This document shows, in pieces, positions 23,501 to 36,327 of a stretch of 64,000 nt of DNA. The position numbers and the translations under genes were made by a program. Source of the stretch: Aulostomus chinensis (Eukaryota; Chordata; Actinopteri; Syngnathiformes; Aulostomidae); assembly GCA_037954235.1 (NCBI GenBank), contig JBBMOA010000002.1, forward strand, positions 11,825,009 through 11,889,008, read 5' to 3'. Position 1 is the stretch's first letter, and every line of letters starts with the position of its first letter. The notes under the pieces were generated by a model that did no database searches, had not been told where the DNA came from, and was given only the letters and a program-made list of their open reading frames with translations.

Positions 23501-25072
23501 GAATTGTTGCTTTTCATGTCAAAAGGTGGAATAACAACAACAAACAGCCCCTCCACCCATTGTTTATGCTTAGAATATACAGCGTAAGGAGAAAATAAAT
23601 GCAAACATCAGCTGTAAATCTGATCTGGCTCTAGTGAACGGTGTGTGTGAGATATGCGCTCATGTTTCTGGTATTATTGCTGACTCATCATGTTGAAGTA
23701 GTCCATGCACTTCAGATCATTTCTAGTTAATGATGGAGAGCATCCTCAGCAGAGTGGCTTATAATCTAATGAATTGATTGTGATGCACAAGGTTGAAGCA
23801 AATGTTGATGGAAACAGCAAAGTTATTCGAAACCGCTCCACGTTCACACAGAACTCCATTTGATGATGTTATCTGTTCCAAACCAGTCCATGAAGACACA
23901 CTTATTCAAGCACATTTCCCTTTTGTTAATCCCCTTTCTGAAGCTCCATTCAATTTTGACAATTAATTGAAAACACAACTTCTTACTTGCAAGTAAGTAA
24001 AACATACTAAAGCACAACATGTGATGATTAATAACTGACCTTTGACAAAATATTGGGAACGCATCTCATCACAACCCAGTACAGGCCAACAAGAGCTCTG
24101 CAAATGACAGGCTTCGAACCAATGTTTGCCAGAGTTGCTGATTTATTCCAGACAGTTTCACTTGTTGGTGAAGTGGAACAAATCAAAAGACTGACATCAA
24201 CACTTGAAAGACAAGAGAGGAGGAAGGAAATGAATTCCAGAAGCATCACAGACAAACTCTGCATGTGTTATATGAGGACAGAACGACTCAAGTTGTTGAT
24301 ACGGACTAGGAAAGATACAGGTGTGTGTGTGGGGTGTGTGTGTGTGTGTGTGTGTGTGGGGGGGGCATGTTTCAATAAACTCAACTGCCGTGAAACTCCA
24401 TCGATGTCTGAACAACAGTAACACCACGATTACTGTTGCACCCTAATGCCTTCCCTTTAACACCTGAACCGGCAATTCATTATCAGCTACTATCTAATAT
24501 CAATGATGGCAGGTTCTTTGCTAATACATCAACATTTACACTCACACACACACACACACACACTTACATATGACTATATACATTTATAAATATAAATATA
24601 ATTTTTAAGACCCAGGATTGCCTCATGTCGTAAGGACATTAGTGAACAGCTACATAATCAATACACAGACGCGTCATGAAGAAGTCCACCTGTGTCCTCA
24701 CCCAGTGGCTGAATCCACACGGCCCCAGAGAACTGCCATCAACGTGACATAATCAACATTATTTCTTTTTCAAATGACTTCACACAAAACAACACTTCGG
24801 TCAACCATCTTATTTTTCTGAGGGACAGATCTGCGTGTGACGTCGACACTCCTTCACTGAGGTTACAAATCTATTTTATTGTCAAGTAGCAGTCACAACA
24901 CTTCAGACACTTTTTGGTCAACTGTGTAACATGGATGTGTCAGCAACTCAGGCTGATGTCACATGTAAGTACATACATGTTTTTTTTTTCAAAAGAAACT
25001 TATAAATAAGTCACACATTGGTACAGACTTATATTTTTCTTCATGTCTTATTCATTGACTAAGGGGAAATTC
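17869..25072. other. intergenic DNA with microsatellites, no gene seen
   Basis: Contains T10G12 at 18433-18454, (GT)14 at 20551-20578, a CA-rich tract near 20755-20785, an interrupted GT tract at 24321-24366 and (CA)10 at 24543-24563. ORFs are short and match no family that I know. Confidence 0.55.
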
Positions 25073-25330
25073 CATCCATCCATTTTCTATATCCCTTATC
25101 TGTTGGGGGGGGGGGGGGGGGGCTGGATGGAGCCTATCCCAGCTGACACTGGGTGAGAGGCGGGCTTCACCCTGGACGGGTCACCAGTCCATCACAGGCC
25201 CATCAGGAGCAATTAGGGGTTCAGTATTTTGCTCAAGGATACTTGGACATGGTCACCGGGGGAAGTGAGGATTGAACCAGCGACCCTTCGGTTGCTAGGC
25301 GGCCACTCTACCTCTGAGCCGTGCCGCCCC
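25073..25330 (-). mobile_element. tRNA-derived SINE with a different head
   Basis: Read on the minus strand it starts GGGGCGGCACGGCTCAGAGG with TAGAGTGGCC (A-box-like) and has GGTTCAATCC, a perfect pol III B box. The 3' half (TGATGGACTGGTGACCCGTC, CAGGGTGAAGCCCGCCTCTC, GGGATAGGCTCCA) is the same as in the plus-strand SINEs, and it ends in GGATGGATGG. An 18-bp G run (25105-25122) replaces the usual short C-run. No clear target duplication was found. Confidence 0.75.
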
Positions 25331-27249
25331 TGGTAAATCAAATATCCTCGAGTTTTTGTTTTGATGTCATTTTACATTATGCTTTGATTTCTTTGCCCCC
25401 CCCCACATGTAAAATAATGTTTCTTCTTTTATTACAATAATTACTAAGTTCAAACAGTCCAGACTTTTGTGAAGACTTCAGAGCTTCTTACAGTCTCTGA
25501 CAATACAATGTCATGACTCTACATGTTACACAGTTTATTAGCATTTTTGCTAAAGTCTGCAACAATAAACAGGTCTGTGGTCCACGAGGTCACAACAAGC
25601 ACATTTCCTAAACTCTTGTTCTCATGCACATACACCTAGAAATGAATCTGTGCAATATAAATACAGGAAGACGGTCATAGTCATGGGTTTTCAATGGTTT
25701 ATAATTCTAATACTTTTAAAAAATATATACCATCAGCTTTTTACTGCTATGGAAACTGGGTCAGACCGACCAACAGACCACATCAGAGGTTTCTTTTAGA
25801 TATGTACCAAGACAATCTCCTGGTCCGCTTTTGGTTCACAACACAGTTGGATTGCTTTGGTCTGACTTGTATCAAGGTGAAACAGTTAGTTACCAACAGG
25901 TAACCATGCAGAGCATCCAAAATATTTATGATTTGGGTAAAGAGAAGAGACGGAGTAGATTTGGGGGAATTTTACTGTTTATCTCACTTTCCAAGAGTCG
26001 AAAAACTAAATGACTCAGGACAGACTGCTTTCATGTATTTGGCGTATCCTGAGGTATGTAAATGAGTGAATGTATGAGATCAGTATGAATATAAAAATGA
26101 TCAAATAAAGGCATCTAGAAACACAGCCATTGTAGATATTGTCAGGCCTTCATCCAAGGGGACGCCCACCATCCCGCCTTGGTTAGCTGAAGTGTAGATG
26201 TTTTAAGTGCATCCCGTGTAATTACATAAGCGGTTTCTCTTATTTTTAGTTTCAAAGGTGTATCCTGATAGTACACTGGAAAAACCTCTTTTATACGGGT
26301 GACCACTTGGTGAGTTTACAATGTACTTTAGTTTTGTGTATTCAAAGCAGCCCACTAATATTTTGCAGCTCAATTATCATTGATAACTCAGCCTGCGCTT
26401 TGACAATTAGCCTCCTTGAAATGGTTTCTACTATCGAGCAATAATTTCATCATTGTATGAAGGGAATCCTTTGTAGTCACCAATATTTTTCTTCCTTTCA
26501 ACCAACCAGCTACTAATGCAAAACAGCAAAAACTCATTTAAGAAACCTCCACCGTGTTCATGTTTCCTCTCTGTTTGTCCACGCTTTGAATTTCTCCATC
26601 TCTCCCTTTGGAAAACATTCCCAAAGCACGTTGGTTGTCACTTCACCCGCTTCAAGAAAGGGACTTGGGAAAAACCACAATGAATAAACTGAGTTTGCAG
26701 TGCAGTAATGAGAGGAGGATGTCAGAGGAGAGAGAGGCTAGTTCTGATGTACTGTCACAGAGGATATTCTCAAGGCCTGATCAGCCTCCTCTCTGCAGGC
26801 AACACACTCATACAGACACACACACCAACACACACATTCAGTAACTTCCACAAGGCACGATGGGCTCTGTGCAAAACAAGGGCATGCACACCATTTCTGA
26901 ATAAGTAGCGACTTGACTTGAGCCGTGGCAATCCTGCAGGCCTGGCATGTCACAGGGTCCGTCATTCTTCACTCGATGATGCTGCTGACAAGGTCACAGT
27001 CTTCAAAGCATCTTCTAAGCTCACCATGAATACACTCCTCTGAAAGGAGCGGTCCCAGTAAATTAAACCTCTGCAACAACAAACGATGGGCTACCAGAAA
27101 TGATAAACAATTCTGAGCTAATACTTCCTTGAAAAACAATCATGACCCAAATCCAGAGGAAGTGCTGAGGTGACATCACCTGAGCAACACTTAAGTGTGT
27201 CATAAAATATGTACAAAGTGTATTTAAGTGAGCATGGGAGGTTCCGTTG
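25331..27249. other. intergenic DNA, no gene seen
   Basis: AT-rich, short ORFs only, with a CA-rich stretch at about 26813-26838. Confidence 0.55.
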
Positions 27250-27257
27250 GTACCATC

Positions 27258-27731
27258 TGGACATGTAACGATATGAAAATTTCACATCACGCCAATTGTG
27301 ACCAAAATGATCACAGTTATCAATATTATCACGGTATTGTTGAAATGTCAAAATGTTTTAAGAAGTACTCGTAGGCGCACTTAAATCACTGAACAAAGTT
27401 TTATTTTAGAAAAAAACAATCAAAATAACATGCAGAAAGAACTTCGTTGCACAGTTGCGGGTGGTGGTCACGTAGATGCAACATCATATTGGACGTGTTT
27501 CCACCCTTCTGCCCGCAGTACCGCCCTCCGCCATGTTTACGAGTTGTTTCCTGCGCAGTGCGCCTGTGTCCGATCAGCTGCACTTCTCACACGACGAGCA
27601 GTATCCCTGAGTTTTTTCGGATTGTGGCAATCAAACACGGTTTGATGGTAATTAAAATTTGAAACGGTAGTACTAACCGTCGGACGTTTTACTGCGGTTT
27701 ATCATTTTTACCGGTAATCGTTCCAACCCTA
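27258..27731 (-). mobile_element. short hAT-type element with transposase remnant
   Basis: The right end read backwards is TAGGGTTGGAACGATTACCG and the left end is TGGACATGTAACGATATGAA, an imperfect inverted repeat sharing the AACGAT core typical of fish hAT elements. The 474-bp body is bounded by 8-bp duplications. It carries a BED zinc-finger piece at 27443-27505 on the minus strand and no catalytic domain, so it is non-autonomous. Confidence 0.65.
27443..27505 (-). pseudogene. BED-type zinc finger fragment of a hAT transposase
   Basis: The minus strand encodes GGNTSNMMLHLRDHHPQLCN followed by E. The pattern GNTSNxxxHLRxHHP, with the two zinc-binding His residues, is the second half of a BED finger as found at the N terminus of hAT transposases. 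The Cys pair expected upstream is not recognisable, and the frame ends at 27401. Confidence 0.65.
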
Positions 27732-27739
27732 GTACCATC

Positions 27740-30700
27740 CCTGTGATCCTTCCTGCTGAGATGCATTTACCCGTTCCAATTTAAGTCTGAGGTGTGGTGC
27801 TTGTTGTTCCACCCTTTGTTAGCTGCATTAGCACGGCGGCGGTTGGATCAGTCGTGACGGAACTTGATGCAACAAGCATGAATCGTTACTGGTTTCTCTG
27901 GGATGTGCACATTGCTCGTTCTAAACTTCTCAATGTGAACATCTAAGACTCAGATGACGAATGCCGCGACATATTTGTCCTCATTGGAAGCATTTTTTGG
28001 ATCATTAACCACCAACCCTAATGGCATTTTCAATGCATGGGGGCCGTTTTTTTTTTTTTAGCTGCTGACAGACTCACATGGCTCTGTTGCCTTTGAGGCA
28101 TTAACAGGCTGTTTCTCTTCATGACAGCTGGATCTAGTTTGTGTTTAACTTGAGTAATTTTCATATGTACTGCACTGCCTACTTAACTCTTGATCGCTTT
28201 CTTCATTACCATCGTATGTAGAAGGCCTTTCTTGTTCTGTGGTGTTGAGCTGCCTGACCGGCATCTCACGACTGTCACCTGACGTGATTCCTTACCATGT
28301 TTAGACTTCCATCTCTGACTTGGGAGGCGTCATGTTCAGAGTATTTGATATTTGCCTGACTGGCAGGTCATTGTTCCTGTACAGTTTCTACTCAAGTGTC
28401 CCAGTCAAGCTCTAAAACTTTGTGTCGCTGCGTATTAACCTGTGACATTGATGGATGCTTGCTATGAGGCTCATGATGCTACCGTAACAGTGTTATAACA
28501 GCAGTAATTTAGCTTTCCTTCCAGTAAATGCTGTGAACTCATGCAATCTCGCTCTCCTCTGTCTTTGCTCCAAAATATAACAGGCTGCTGTTCTCCCTCT
28601 CTTTCTCTGTTTACAAGTTAGCTTTAAGTTGGAGGACGAGTCAAGCTCCCTCATGTCTCATCACATCTCTCCTTGTGGTATTGCAGCAGTTTATTTCAGT
28701 ACTCAGCCTTAAACTGATACAGTTAAGAGCTTTGCCCACATAGGATATAACAATGTTTGTTTCTAAATAATGTAACTTCAGCAGGTTCTTAGCCTCAGTA
28801 AAGCCTATATTACCATCCATTCTGTATGAAAGCAGCTTCATCCACATCTCTGCGGGGTCTGGGGATACATTTCAGACAATATCACCTATCTATCTTGCAA
28901 GCACCTGCTGTTCTCCACGATGCAATGGTGAAATGCCGTCATTCATATTTGATAATTTAGAGAATTACTATCTAAAACTAGGATTTCCCCAGCAGGAAGT
29001 GATGCGTTCTAAGAACCAGTCAATCAGCAATGTAATTGTGTCTGCATTTTTAATGAATTCATTACAAGTGAATAGATTAGAAAATCAGAATGAATCTATT
29101 TAACTCTATTCATTTGGAGTGTTACAACACCATTATTCATCATTTCCACCATTCACCACGAGGATGTTAAAATCACATGCCAGCACCACAGAAGCAGTGC
29201 CAGCTGATAGGCTATTAGGATCCTTTGTCATGGTGAACACACAAAATCCCTCATGATTTCAAGCAATGGGTGGTTGTTAAAGTTAGGTTGTTTTTTTTTT
29301 TTTTTATTTAAGATCATTATTTCAAGTGCCACTTAAATGAACTCACAGATAATGATGAACTTATTATGATCTAACTGCATGTCTCTGGGTAACTATGCAT
29401 CATTAGCAAAAGCCACTTCATAATGGCAAATGTTTCCAAGTGGAGGAAACAGTAATATGTCATTTGCAATCGACTGCACTTTTAAATTCCTGAAGAATAG
29501 CGCGCAAAAATATGATTGCATCTGCTTTTGCATGTATAAATGGATGTATGACCAGCCACGGTGTTGGGGAATCAGTGGTTTACTACACAGTACACATTTT
29601 GTCAAAGTCATCTAATATTTAGGTTTGGTTAATTCTGTAATAATAATTATGATAAGAAGAATTAATTCTTAATTATTCGAATTTTCATCTTTGAACCTCA
29701 TTTTATTACAAATGTGTCACCCAGGACAGAACATGGTTATTTCATGATGTGCATGCGAACTCTACATACGACTGCACAGGAACAACACCCCGCCATGTTG
29801 TCCTTGTCATGGCGGCTCACCACGAATAAAAAAGGAAAAATGAACAAAAAAAGAAAAAATATTTATATCTAATCCTTATCAACCAAAGCCAGAAGTGGAG
29901 AGAAGCTTATTCTCAAGTACAGATCGATATCAAGCAGTTTGCCCAGCAGGAAATGTGTGGCAGCTTTCTCCAGGCTCTCTGTTTCCCTGCAGTGGCGATG
30001 TCCTGAGGCCTTCAATGACCCCTGCGTCAACATCTGACAGCAGAGCTTTCAGAGTTGCCAGAGATGGTACTCACTCATGATGATGAGTAGGAGGAAGAGA
30101 GAGCATCTGGGAGGAATATGGACTATATTTGAGCCCACTACCACAGGGAGTGGAAAGAACTCCTACACACTTCATGTCTCACTCACAGAATAATAGGCGA
30201 GAAACTTGAGGTCATATTTCACTCAAGAAAGAAAGGGAATGTGATAGAATTTCAATTGCTTTTTAGAAAATAAAGCTGAGCTATTTATGTGCTATTGTGT
30301 TGGTTGTACATGTAAAGCACAAAGGAACTACTTCTGTCAGGGGAATGTCTATAGTGTTGTCCTCAATCATTTATTTCTATTCACTTGAATTTGGCTGCAG
30401 GATCATTGGAGTTCATGGTTTCATCTGAGAGTGGCGTGGGGTGAAGCGGGGTATCTTACAGAGGAGGGAGGCTGAGGACCTCCTTCAGTCAAGGTGCCTT
30501 CAGGGAACATTATAACTTCAATAAGTATAGCTTAGCAACTTAATCTACGCCATATTCAGGTGATTAGCAGTTTCATTAAGCAAGCTGTTTTCGATGGTGT
30601 TTGGGACAAACTGAGGATTCCATTTGCTTGGTGTGTTCTACGACTGCAGACGCCTGCATTTCTAAGACAATGAAGCCAGCGCCAGAGGACTGTTCCTGAA

Positions 30701-33700
30701 GTGAGGTGTAGCAGGCTCATGCCTTTAAACATCTACAGCCCGTCTAACCCACAGACAATGTCTCCTGTTTTTCCTGTTGTTCTCTATATAGAACAGACCT
30801 TTTTACATGTTACTGGCCCCACTCACTGACCTGGGACCTGTAACATTTGTTTCAATGAAGCTTTCCATTCTGTGACACGTGTCTACCACAGAATGACAGA
30901 ACCAAGGGAGCACGCTAACAACTACTCACTCGCAGTCAGACTTTTAAGGCATTAAGATATTAAACACTGAAAATATCCTCATTATTGTCTGATGATATTG
31001 TCAATATTTCCTTCTTTCACTTGACATTCCCATTCCCAGGCCAGTTAGGAGGTTTTTTCAACTTCAACCACCTGATGCTTTGCTGCTGCCTCAGAGTGTT
31101 TAGGGGAACAAGGAATGTTTTGAAGAAGTATTAGGAGTTAGAGACCTCCACAGTTTGAAAAAAAAAATATTGTGGTACTATCACTTTCTCACCTGCAACC
31201 TTCTGTTACTATCCCGAACTATCACTTAATTGTTGGGGTCCTGCCACCTGCTCCAGAAGATGCTGGAGGATTCCTTCAAACTACAGAGCAGTGGCGCTGA
31301 GGAGTCAAGGGAGTGTCTCTGCAAGCTGCTCTCCACAGCTGGCAAGGCCCTGGCCATTGGGACACAGTCAAGGTAATAACGGACTGCACCAGTGGTTCTG
31401 AGGCCCTTGGTGTCCCTGAGGTCATTTACGGCCATGTGGAAAAAAAACAAAAAAACATTTTGTACCAGGAAGCTTTTACTCTGGAGGGTCAGGTAGATAT
31501 TCATTCATGTTTAACAGCACAGGCAGACCAATTTCAGGAAAAAACAAATACGAAGTGTCCTAGTCTGCAGTCAGGCCACCATGAGCTTCAGTGGCAACTT
31601 CAGGGCTCCTTTTCAAGCCGCAGAACTTTATTAAATGTGATGAAAACCATCCCTCCACCGGTCACGTCCTCGTTTAAATAACCCTCCTTCATATTGAACA
31701 TCACTGAAATACAAAAAACTAGAAAACTGTATGTCTCATACATTTTGTGTCCATTTTGTTAACAGTTTTCCTTTGTTTCGTCCACATAGTGATAAAGAGC
31801 TGATAACAAGGGTGTAGTGGTTACTTCTGCTAATTAGCATGACTTGGATCAGCAGCATCACTTTAATACTCTGAAATACTCAGTGGTATTCTGGGATGTT
31901 AATTTAAATTTACTGGAGTTGGAACAGCTTTCACATTTTTAAAAACCATCTTCCTCTTCTGTACCTCCTCACAGAGGAGTCCTGAACCCTTGATCTTATC
32001 CGAAGGGAGGTGAAGACAGAGGAGCGTAGGAGCGAAGACAAAAGACAAGAAAGAGGGACCAGACTATAAAGAAACAGAACCAGTCAGGTGCAACTCCCCA
32101 AGCAAAACAATGCTGTGCAGCTAGACATGAATGGGGGTCCCTGGAAGCCCTTGGCAAAGAGGAACAGTTCAGACAACATTAATAACTCAAGTCAAAACAA
32201 GACATCAGCCAGTCTGAGCTTTACTACAGGATTTCATCTGTTGTTTCCTTATTGTTAGTTTATATTTGAAAGAAATTGTTCATGATCCTGAATACAAAGT
32301 TTATAAAAGTCTATCCTCTCCTCTGTATCGTGTCTCAGGAGTTCATCTTTGAAAGGAAAGCAAGCGAGGGGTCAGAGGAAGGTTTTGTTATTTAGGGGCT
32401 CATCAAAGAACCTCCAAGAGAAAAGAGTGATTCTTCATATTTAGTTTGTTACCAGGCAGCAGTACTGGGTACTCGCTGTGCAGAAATGGCCCATTTCAGC
32501 GTTGGTAAGAGTCAAAAACTGGTCATTCCAGTTGAGTCTCCAGACAAGAAGGTAGAACTGATGTGGAATGTAGATTAAATAACTCAAAATGAACATGGCT
32601 TGTATTCTTTTTTCCAACCAATTCCTTTTCAGTTTGGACTTGTGGACGCAGCCTCCCACCTGTGAGGAATCGTGGGTGGTTTTGTGAGGGTGCCAGAGGG
32701 AAGACTTCTCACCTTCAGGGTGATGTCAACATCCGGGGCCAGTGTAGCTGAGCTGAGGAATGAGGCCAGGCAGCAGCAGACTTCCACCTGCTCCTGACGA
32801 GCGCCTGCAGTCGCTGGAGGACTGTACGAGGATTTCGTTTTCATCTTATTTTTTAGTAGTTTATTTTAGGGTTAATGCGATGTGTTTTACTGTTTTATAG
32901 ATAGATGGATGATATTTTAATGGGTATGATGGGTAGTCTGATATTATCTGTTGGTTTGGGTTTTTTTTTTTGTCTTTTAATAATCAGTAATTACAACTAG
33001 GAATTATGATCTTTGAGGTGTGAAGAACATTCCTGTGGCTGACCATTTTCCTCCGCACTGCCTTGAGCTGTGATGCGGAGATGGTCCAAGTAAACGTCAT
33101 ACATGATCGCTGCAGGAAATGTGTGATCCACTCTTGGAGTCCACCACCTTACAGACCCAGAGGTCGCTGACATCAGCGGGACTGATGACAGGGACAGAGG
33201 AAGTGAGGACGGAGGTCCTAGCAGAGACCTCCAGGTATGAGCACTTAACTAAAGTGTAGCTTTGATGGCCAGACAGAGTGTTGGTTGTTTAGTATGAGGG
33301 TTTTTGATGAGATGATGCTGAATGATGAAAGGGGGACTTTAACCCTGTATTGTCCCCCCCAAGTCAGGCGGTCTCATCCCTCCTTCCTCCTCAGGTGGCA
33401 GCAAGATCATGCCTGTGGGTGTGGTCAGGCAACGCCAGAGTCCTGCCCCCCTCCTCACGATGTCCATGAGACTGATGCAAAGTTCTAACAGTTTCATTTT
33501 TTTAATGGCGAACAATCAAATCTTACCAGCCTGCCACACCCACATAGTGAGGCAAAAACTCACAGCTTCTTCAGTTTAACATCGCCCAGAGGTGTAAAAA
33601 CCTCTTACATTAGAAGAGAATCGAATTGAACGCAAGGAGGAGTTCATTAATGTATACATGGAAATTGCCAAAATTTGCAAAGACATTCAAGTGAAAACAG

Positions 33701-34823
33701 TAGATTTCCTGTTGATTTGACATCAAAGTCCAACTCTCTTTTTTTTTTTTGTATGTCTTGTCACGAGACATGAGAATACCAATTTTTATGCCTGTAGATG
33801 GAATGCAAGTATTTTTCCTAGATTTTTTAATCATTCTGGGGAGCACCATTGAGCCATTTTAGCACAGCTGTGCATGAGACCAATAGAGTACATGCATATT
33901 CAAGTTTTGGAGCATGTGGTGTCCACCAGAAAGGCAATTTTCTTTCAAAGGAGGAGAAAATCCAGTTTCAATAGGGCTCTGGCATTAAATCATAACCTCC
34001 ACCGGTTTCACCATTGCTCTTAACGGAACCTTTAAAAGTTCAGTTTATGATATCAGCAGAAGGCATTTTTCTCCCAACACTTGCTATTTATCATGTGACA
34101 TTCTAACCTTCACCAAGTGATTTCCTGAGATAACCAGCCTATTAGCCTAAATCATTCCTACAAACTTTTAAATTAAGGGGAGAGGGGGTGGAAAAGTGGA
34201 ATGCATGCAATTGCATTTTAAAAGCGTGATCAGACAGAAAAAAGCAAGGGGCTTAAAATCCTACTCATTTGTGTTATCATACTACATGCATATAAAGACA
34301 TTTAAATAAAAAAAAAACAATAAATAATTGAAAGCATGACAGCACATGTGATCATTCATTAGTTACCAGTAGCCAAAAGCTAACGTTACTGGATGGTGAG
34401 ATCCATTAAGAAAGGAGGTGCCATTCACTGGAACACATTTTTCAGCGTACGGTTCAAGTGTGTTCCAGGACAGCAGCAGGTTTTGTTGTTTTGTTGTATT
34501 TTTCTGTAGACATGGTTGCTTCTGGGGACCAACAGCTTTAAATTGTTATTGAGCGAGCATCCGTGTCTTGTTCCTGCCCGTAAAGCTGACCTTCTCTGCA
34601 CATCTAAGCTATGATAGTCCATTTCCTGTGCTGTTGTATCTTTCTGGTTATTGATGGATCAACCTGCGCCTTTTGTCATGCTGCCATAGGTTGTAGGTGT
34701 ATTGTTGTCATCCTGTAGTCTTGTTTTTTCCTCGTATAACCTGTCGTGTGAATGCCTCTCTATGATTGTGAACAGGTCACGCTTGTAAATGAGCCTTGGG
34801 ACTCAATGTGGTCTTACCTGTAA
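27740..34823. other. intergenic DNA, no gene confirmed
   Basis: About 7 kb with no domain I can name. Between 31.2 and 33.5 kb several short open segments are flanked by splice-like sites (for example AAG|GTGAGA on the minus strand near 32722 and CCAG|GTATGA on the plus strand at 33234), but they do not join into a recognisable protein. The rest is AT-rich with small homopolymer runs. Confidence 0.45.
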
Positions 34824-34869
34824 AGAACAGAGAATAGAATAGAAAGCCTTTATTGTCATTATACACAGT
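34824..34869 (-). mobile_element. LINE/SINE 3'-end-like fragment
   Basis: AGAATAGAATAGAAAGCC, then TTTATTGTCATTATACACAG. On the minus strand this reads ACAATAAT.. TGACAATAAAGGC.., the 3' terminus I associate with common fish retroposons. It is cut by the LTR-like insertion that follows. Confidence 0.45.
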
Positions 34870-35225
34870 TGTTACAACCCGGCTTGGCTAGGGGTAAGGA
34901 GACGTAACACAAAGAGATCCTGGTGCACTCTGCGGGCAGTTTTTATTTTCATACGCCACAGGGTACAGGGAGCACGGGCGCGCAGGGCCAAACGAAAACA
35001 GAAAACCACAATAAAGTATAACAACTCCACCGTAGCGACCGCGCCACGCAGGGCAAGCAAAACCAAATCAACTAGTGGTACCTATCAAAGGATCACACAG
35101 ATCACGTTCAGTTACGTGTAGGAGATTCTAAGGGAGCCACGCGAGGGACGACGTCCGCCACCGTGCAGAGTCGCCGCCGGCGTCTGGCCCCGCTCTCCAT
35201 TTAAATCCTCCCGGTGGAGGTCTAA
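34870..35225 (-). mobile_element. LTR-like fragment (possible solo LTR)
   Basis: The boundary on the plus strand is TGTTACAACCCGG, so the minus-strand element ends in TGTAACA, a typical LTR terminus. On the minus strand a TATA-like ATTTAAAT (about 35199-35206) precedes an AATAAA signal at 34942-34947 by about 255 nt, as in an LTR with promoter and polyadenylation signal. The upstream end and target duplication are not resolved, so it may be truncated. It sits in a retroposon tail. Confidence 0.45.
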
Positions 35226-35950
35226 AGGTAGCTGGCAAATGATGCAATGTGTTGTCTGACTGTCTATAAAGGCCCCCGTGTCCCTTCAGATTTTTACTCT
35301 CCAGTGTGTTTTCTGTTGATGGGCAACCTAAAAGTGATGAACGCTAACAATTTCTCCTCTGTTTATATGAACGTTAATTTGAACATATTCGTGCAACATT
35401 ACACATCATTCCCAGTTCGATGTCAGGGGAATTTGCTGTTGTGTGAATGTTGTCGATGGTACCTGAAGAAGGACGCAGGGTCTGAAATCATCTGCCAACT
35501 GACGGGTAGATGTTTAAAACTATCTAGTGACTTCTACTAGAGGCAGGAGCTTCAGGCTTGGGCCACGCTTCTGGTTGTGCTCTGTTGTTGGAGTCACACT
35601 CCCTGGTTGGCCTGTAACTTTTGATCCATACATTTTTCATAAGTAAAAAGTGAATTAACACTATGGACACACTGCTACATTTTCCTTAAAGTATTTAACA
35701 GTGGCATAGGATTATTTGCCAAAAACCTATTAAGTTAATTTTTACCCTCAATAATAATGTTAAATAACTATTGTCGTATCTTTGTGCTTTTGTTATGTTT
35801 GAATGTTCGTCCATTCAGTGTAAGAATGAATTCATTGTAACAGTTCTATGAAGCGAGGTGGGGACCAGGTGAGGGGGGCCTTTAAGTATTTCCAGCTGAT
35901 AAAGTTCCAGTGGCCTCAAGTCTTCCTCTTATTTCTCAATTAATTAGGTC
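35226..35950. other. intergenic DNA, no gene seen
   Basis: A 97-codon ORF at 35247-35540 (+) has no recognised motif. Nothing else stands out. Confidence 0.5.
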
Positions 35951-36010
35951 ATAAGATAAGATAACCCTTCATTCGTCCAACAGTGCGGAAATTGGCAAAG
36001 TCATTTACAT
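35951..36010. mobile_element. retroposon fragment (GATAA repeat end)
   Basis: ATAAGATAAGATAACCCTTC followed by ATTCGTCCAACAGTGCGG and AAATTGGCAAAG resembles a frequent fish retroposon end (GATAAGATAATCCTTTATT..GGGGAAATTTGC). Identification is from memory only. Confidence 0.4.
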
Positions 36011-36278
36011 TATTTTTTAATGGTCATGTAGTGTTTACAATGCAATAAGTAATGGAATAGCATACTTTTCTCCTATTATTGATTTTATTAAATAACAGTA
36101 TCACAATCAAGAGCTATAGAATGTAATTATTGAAGCCTATTACACAACAAAAAGTAAATAAGGTGGAACGTCACTGAGCAGCAGAGAGTTTAATCATCTT
36201 CAATCTTAATTCACTATACAACCATATAAGAGAAAACTTACAGGTCGGATCCAGCTGGTTGTAGCTGTCTGTGTTCGG

Positions 36279-36280
<2 letters not shown>

Positions 36281-36324
<44 letters not shown>
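36281..36324. repeat. (GT)22 microsatellite
   Basis: Uninterrupted GT dinucleotides. Confidence 0.95.

Positions 36325-36327
<3 letters not shown>

Larger units (their letters stand above)
27250..27739. repeat. 8-bp target site duplications
   Basis: GTACCATC occurs at 27250-27257 and again at 27732-27739, flanking the hAT-like element exactly. Confidence 0.75.
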
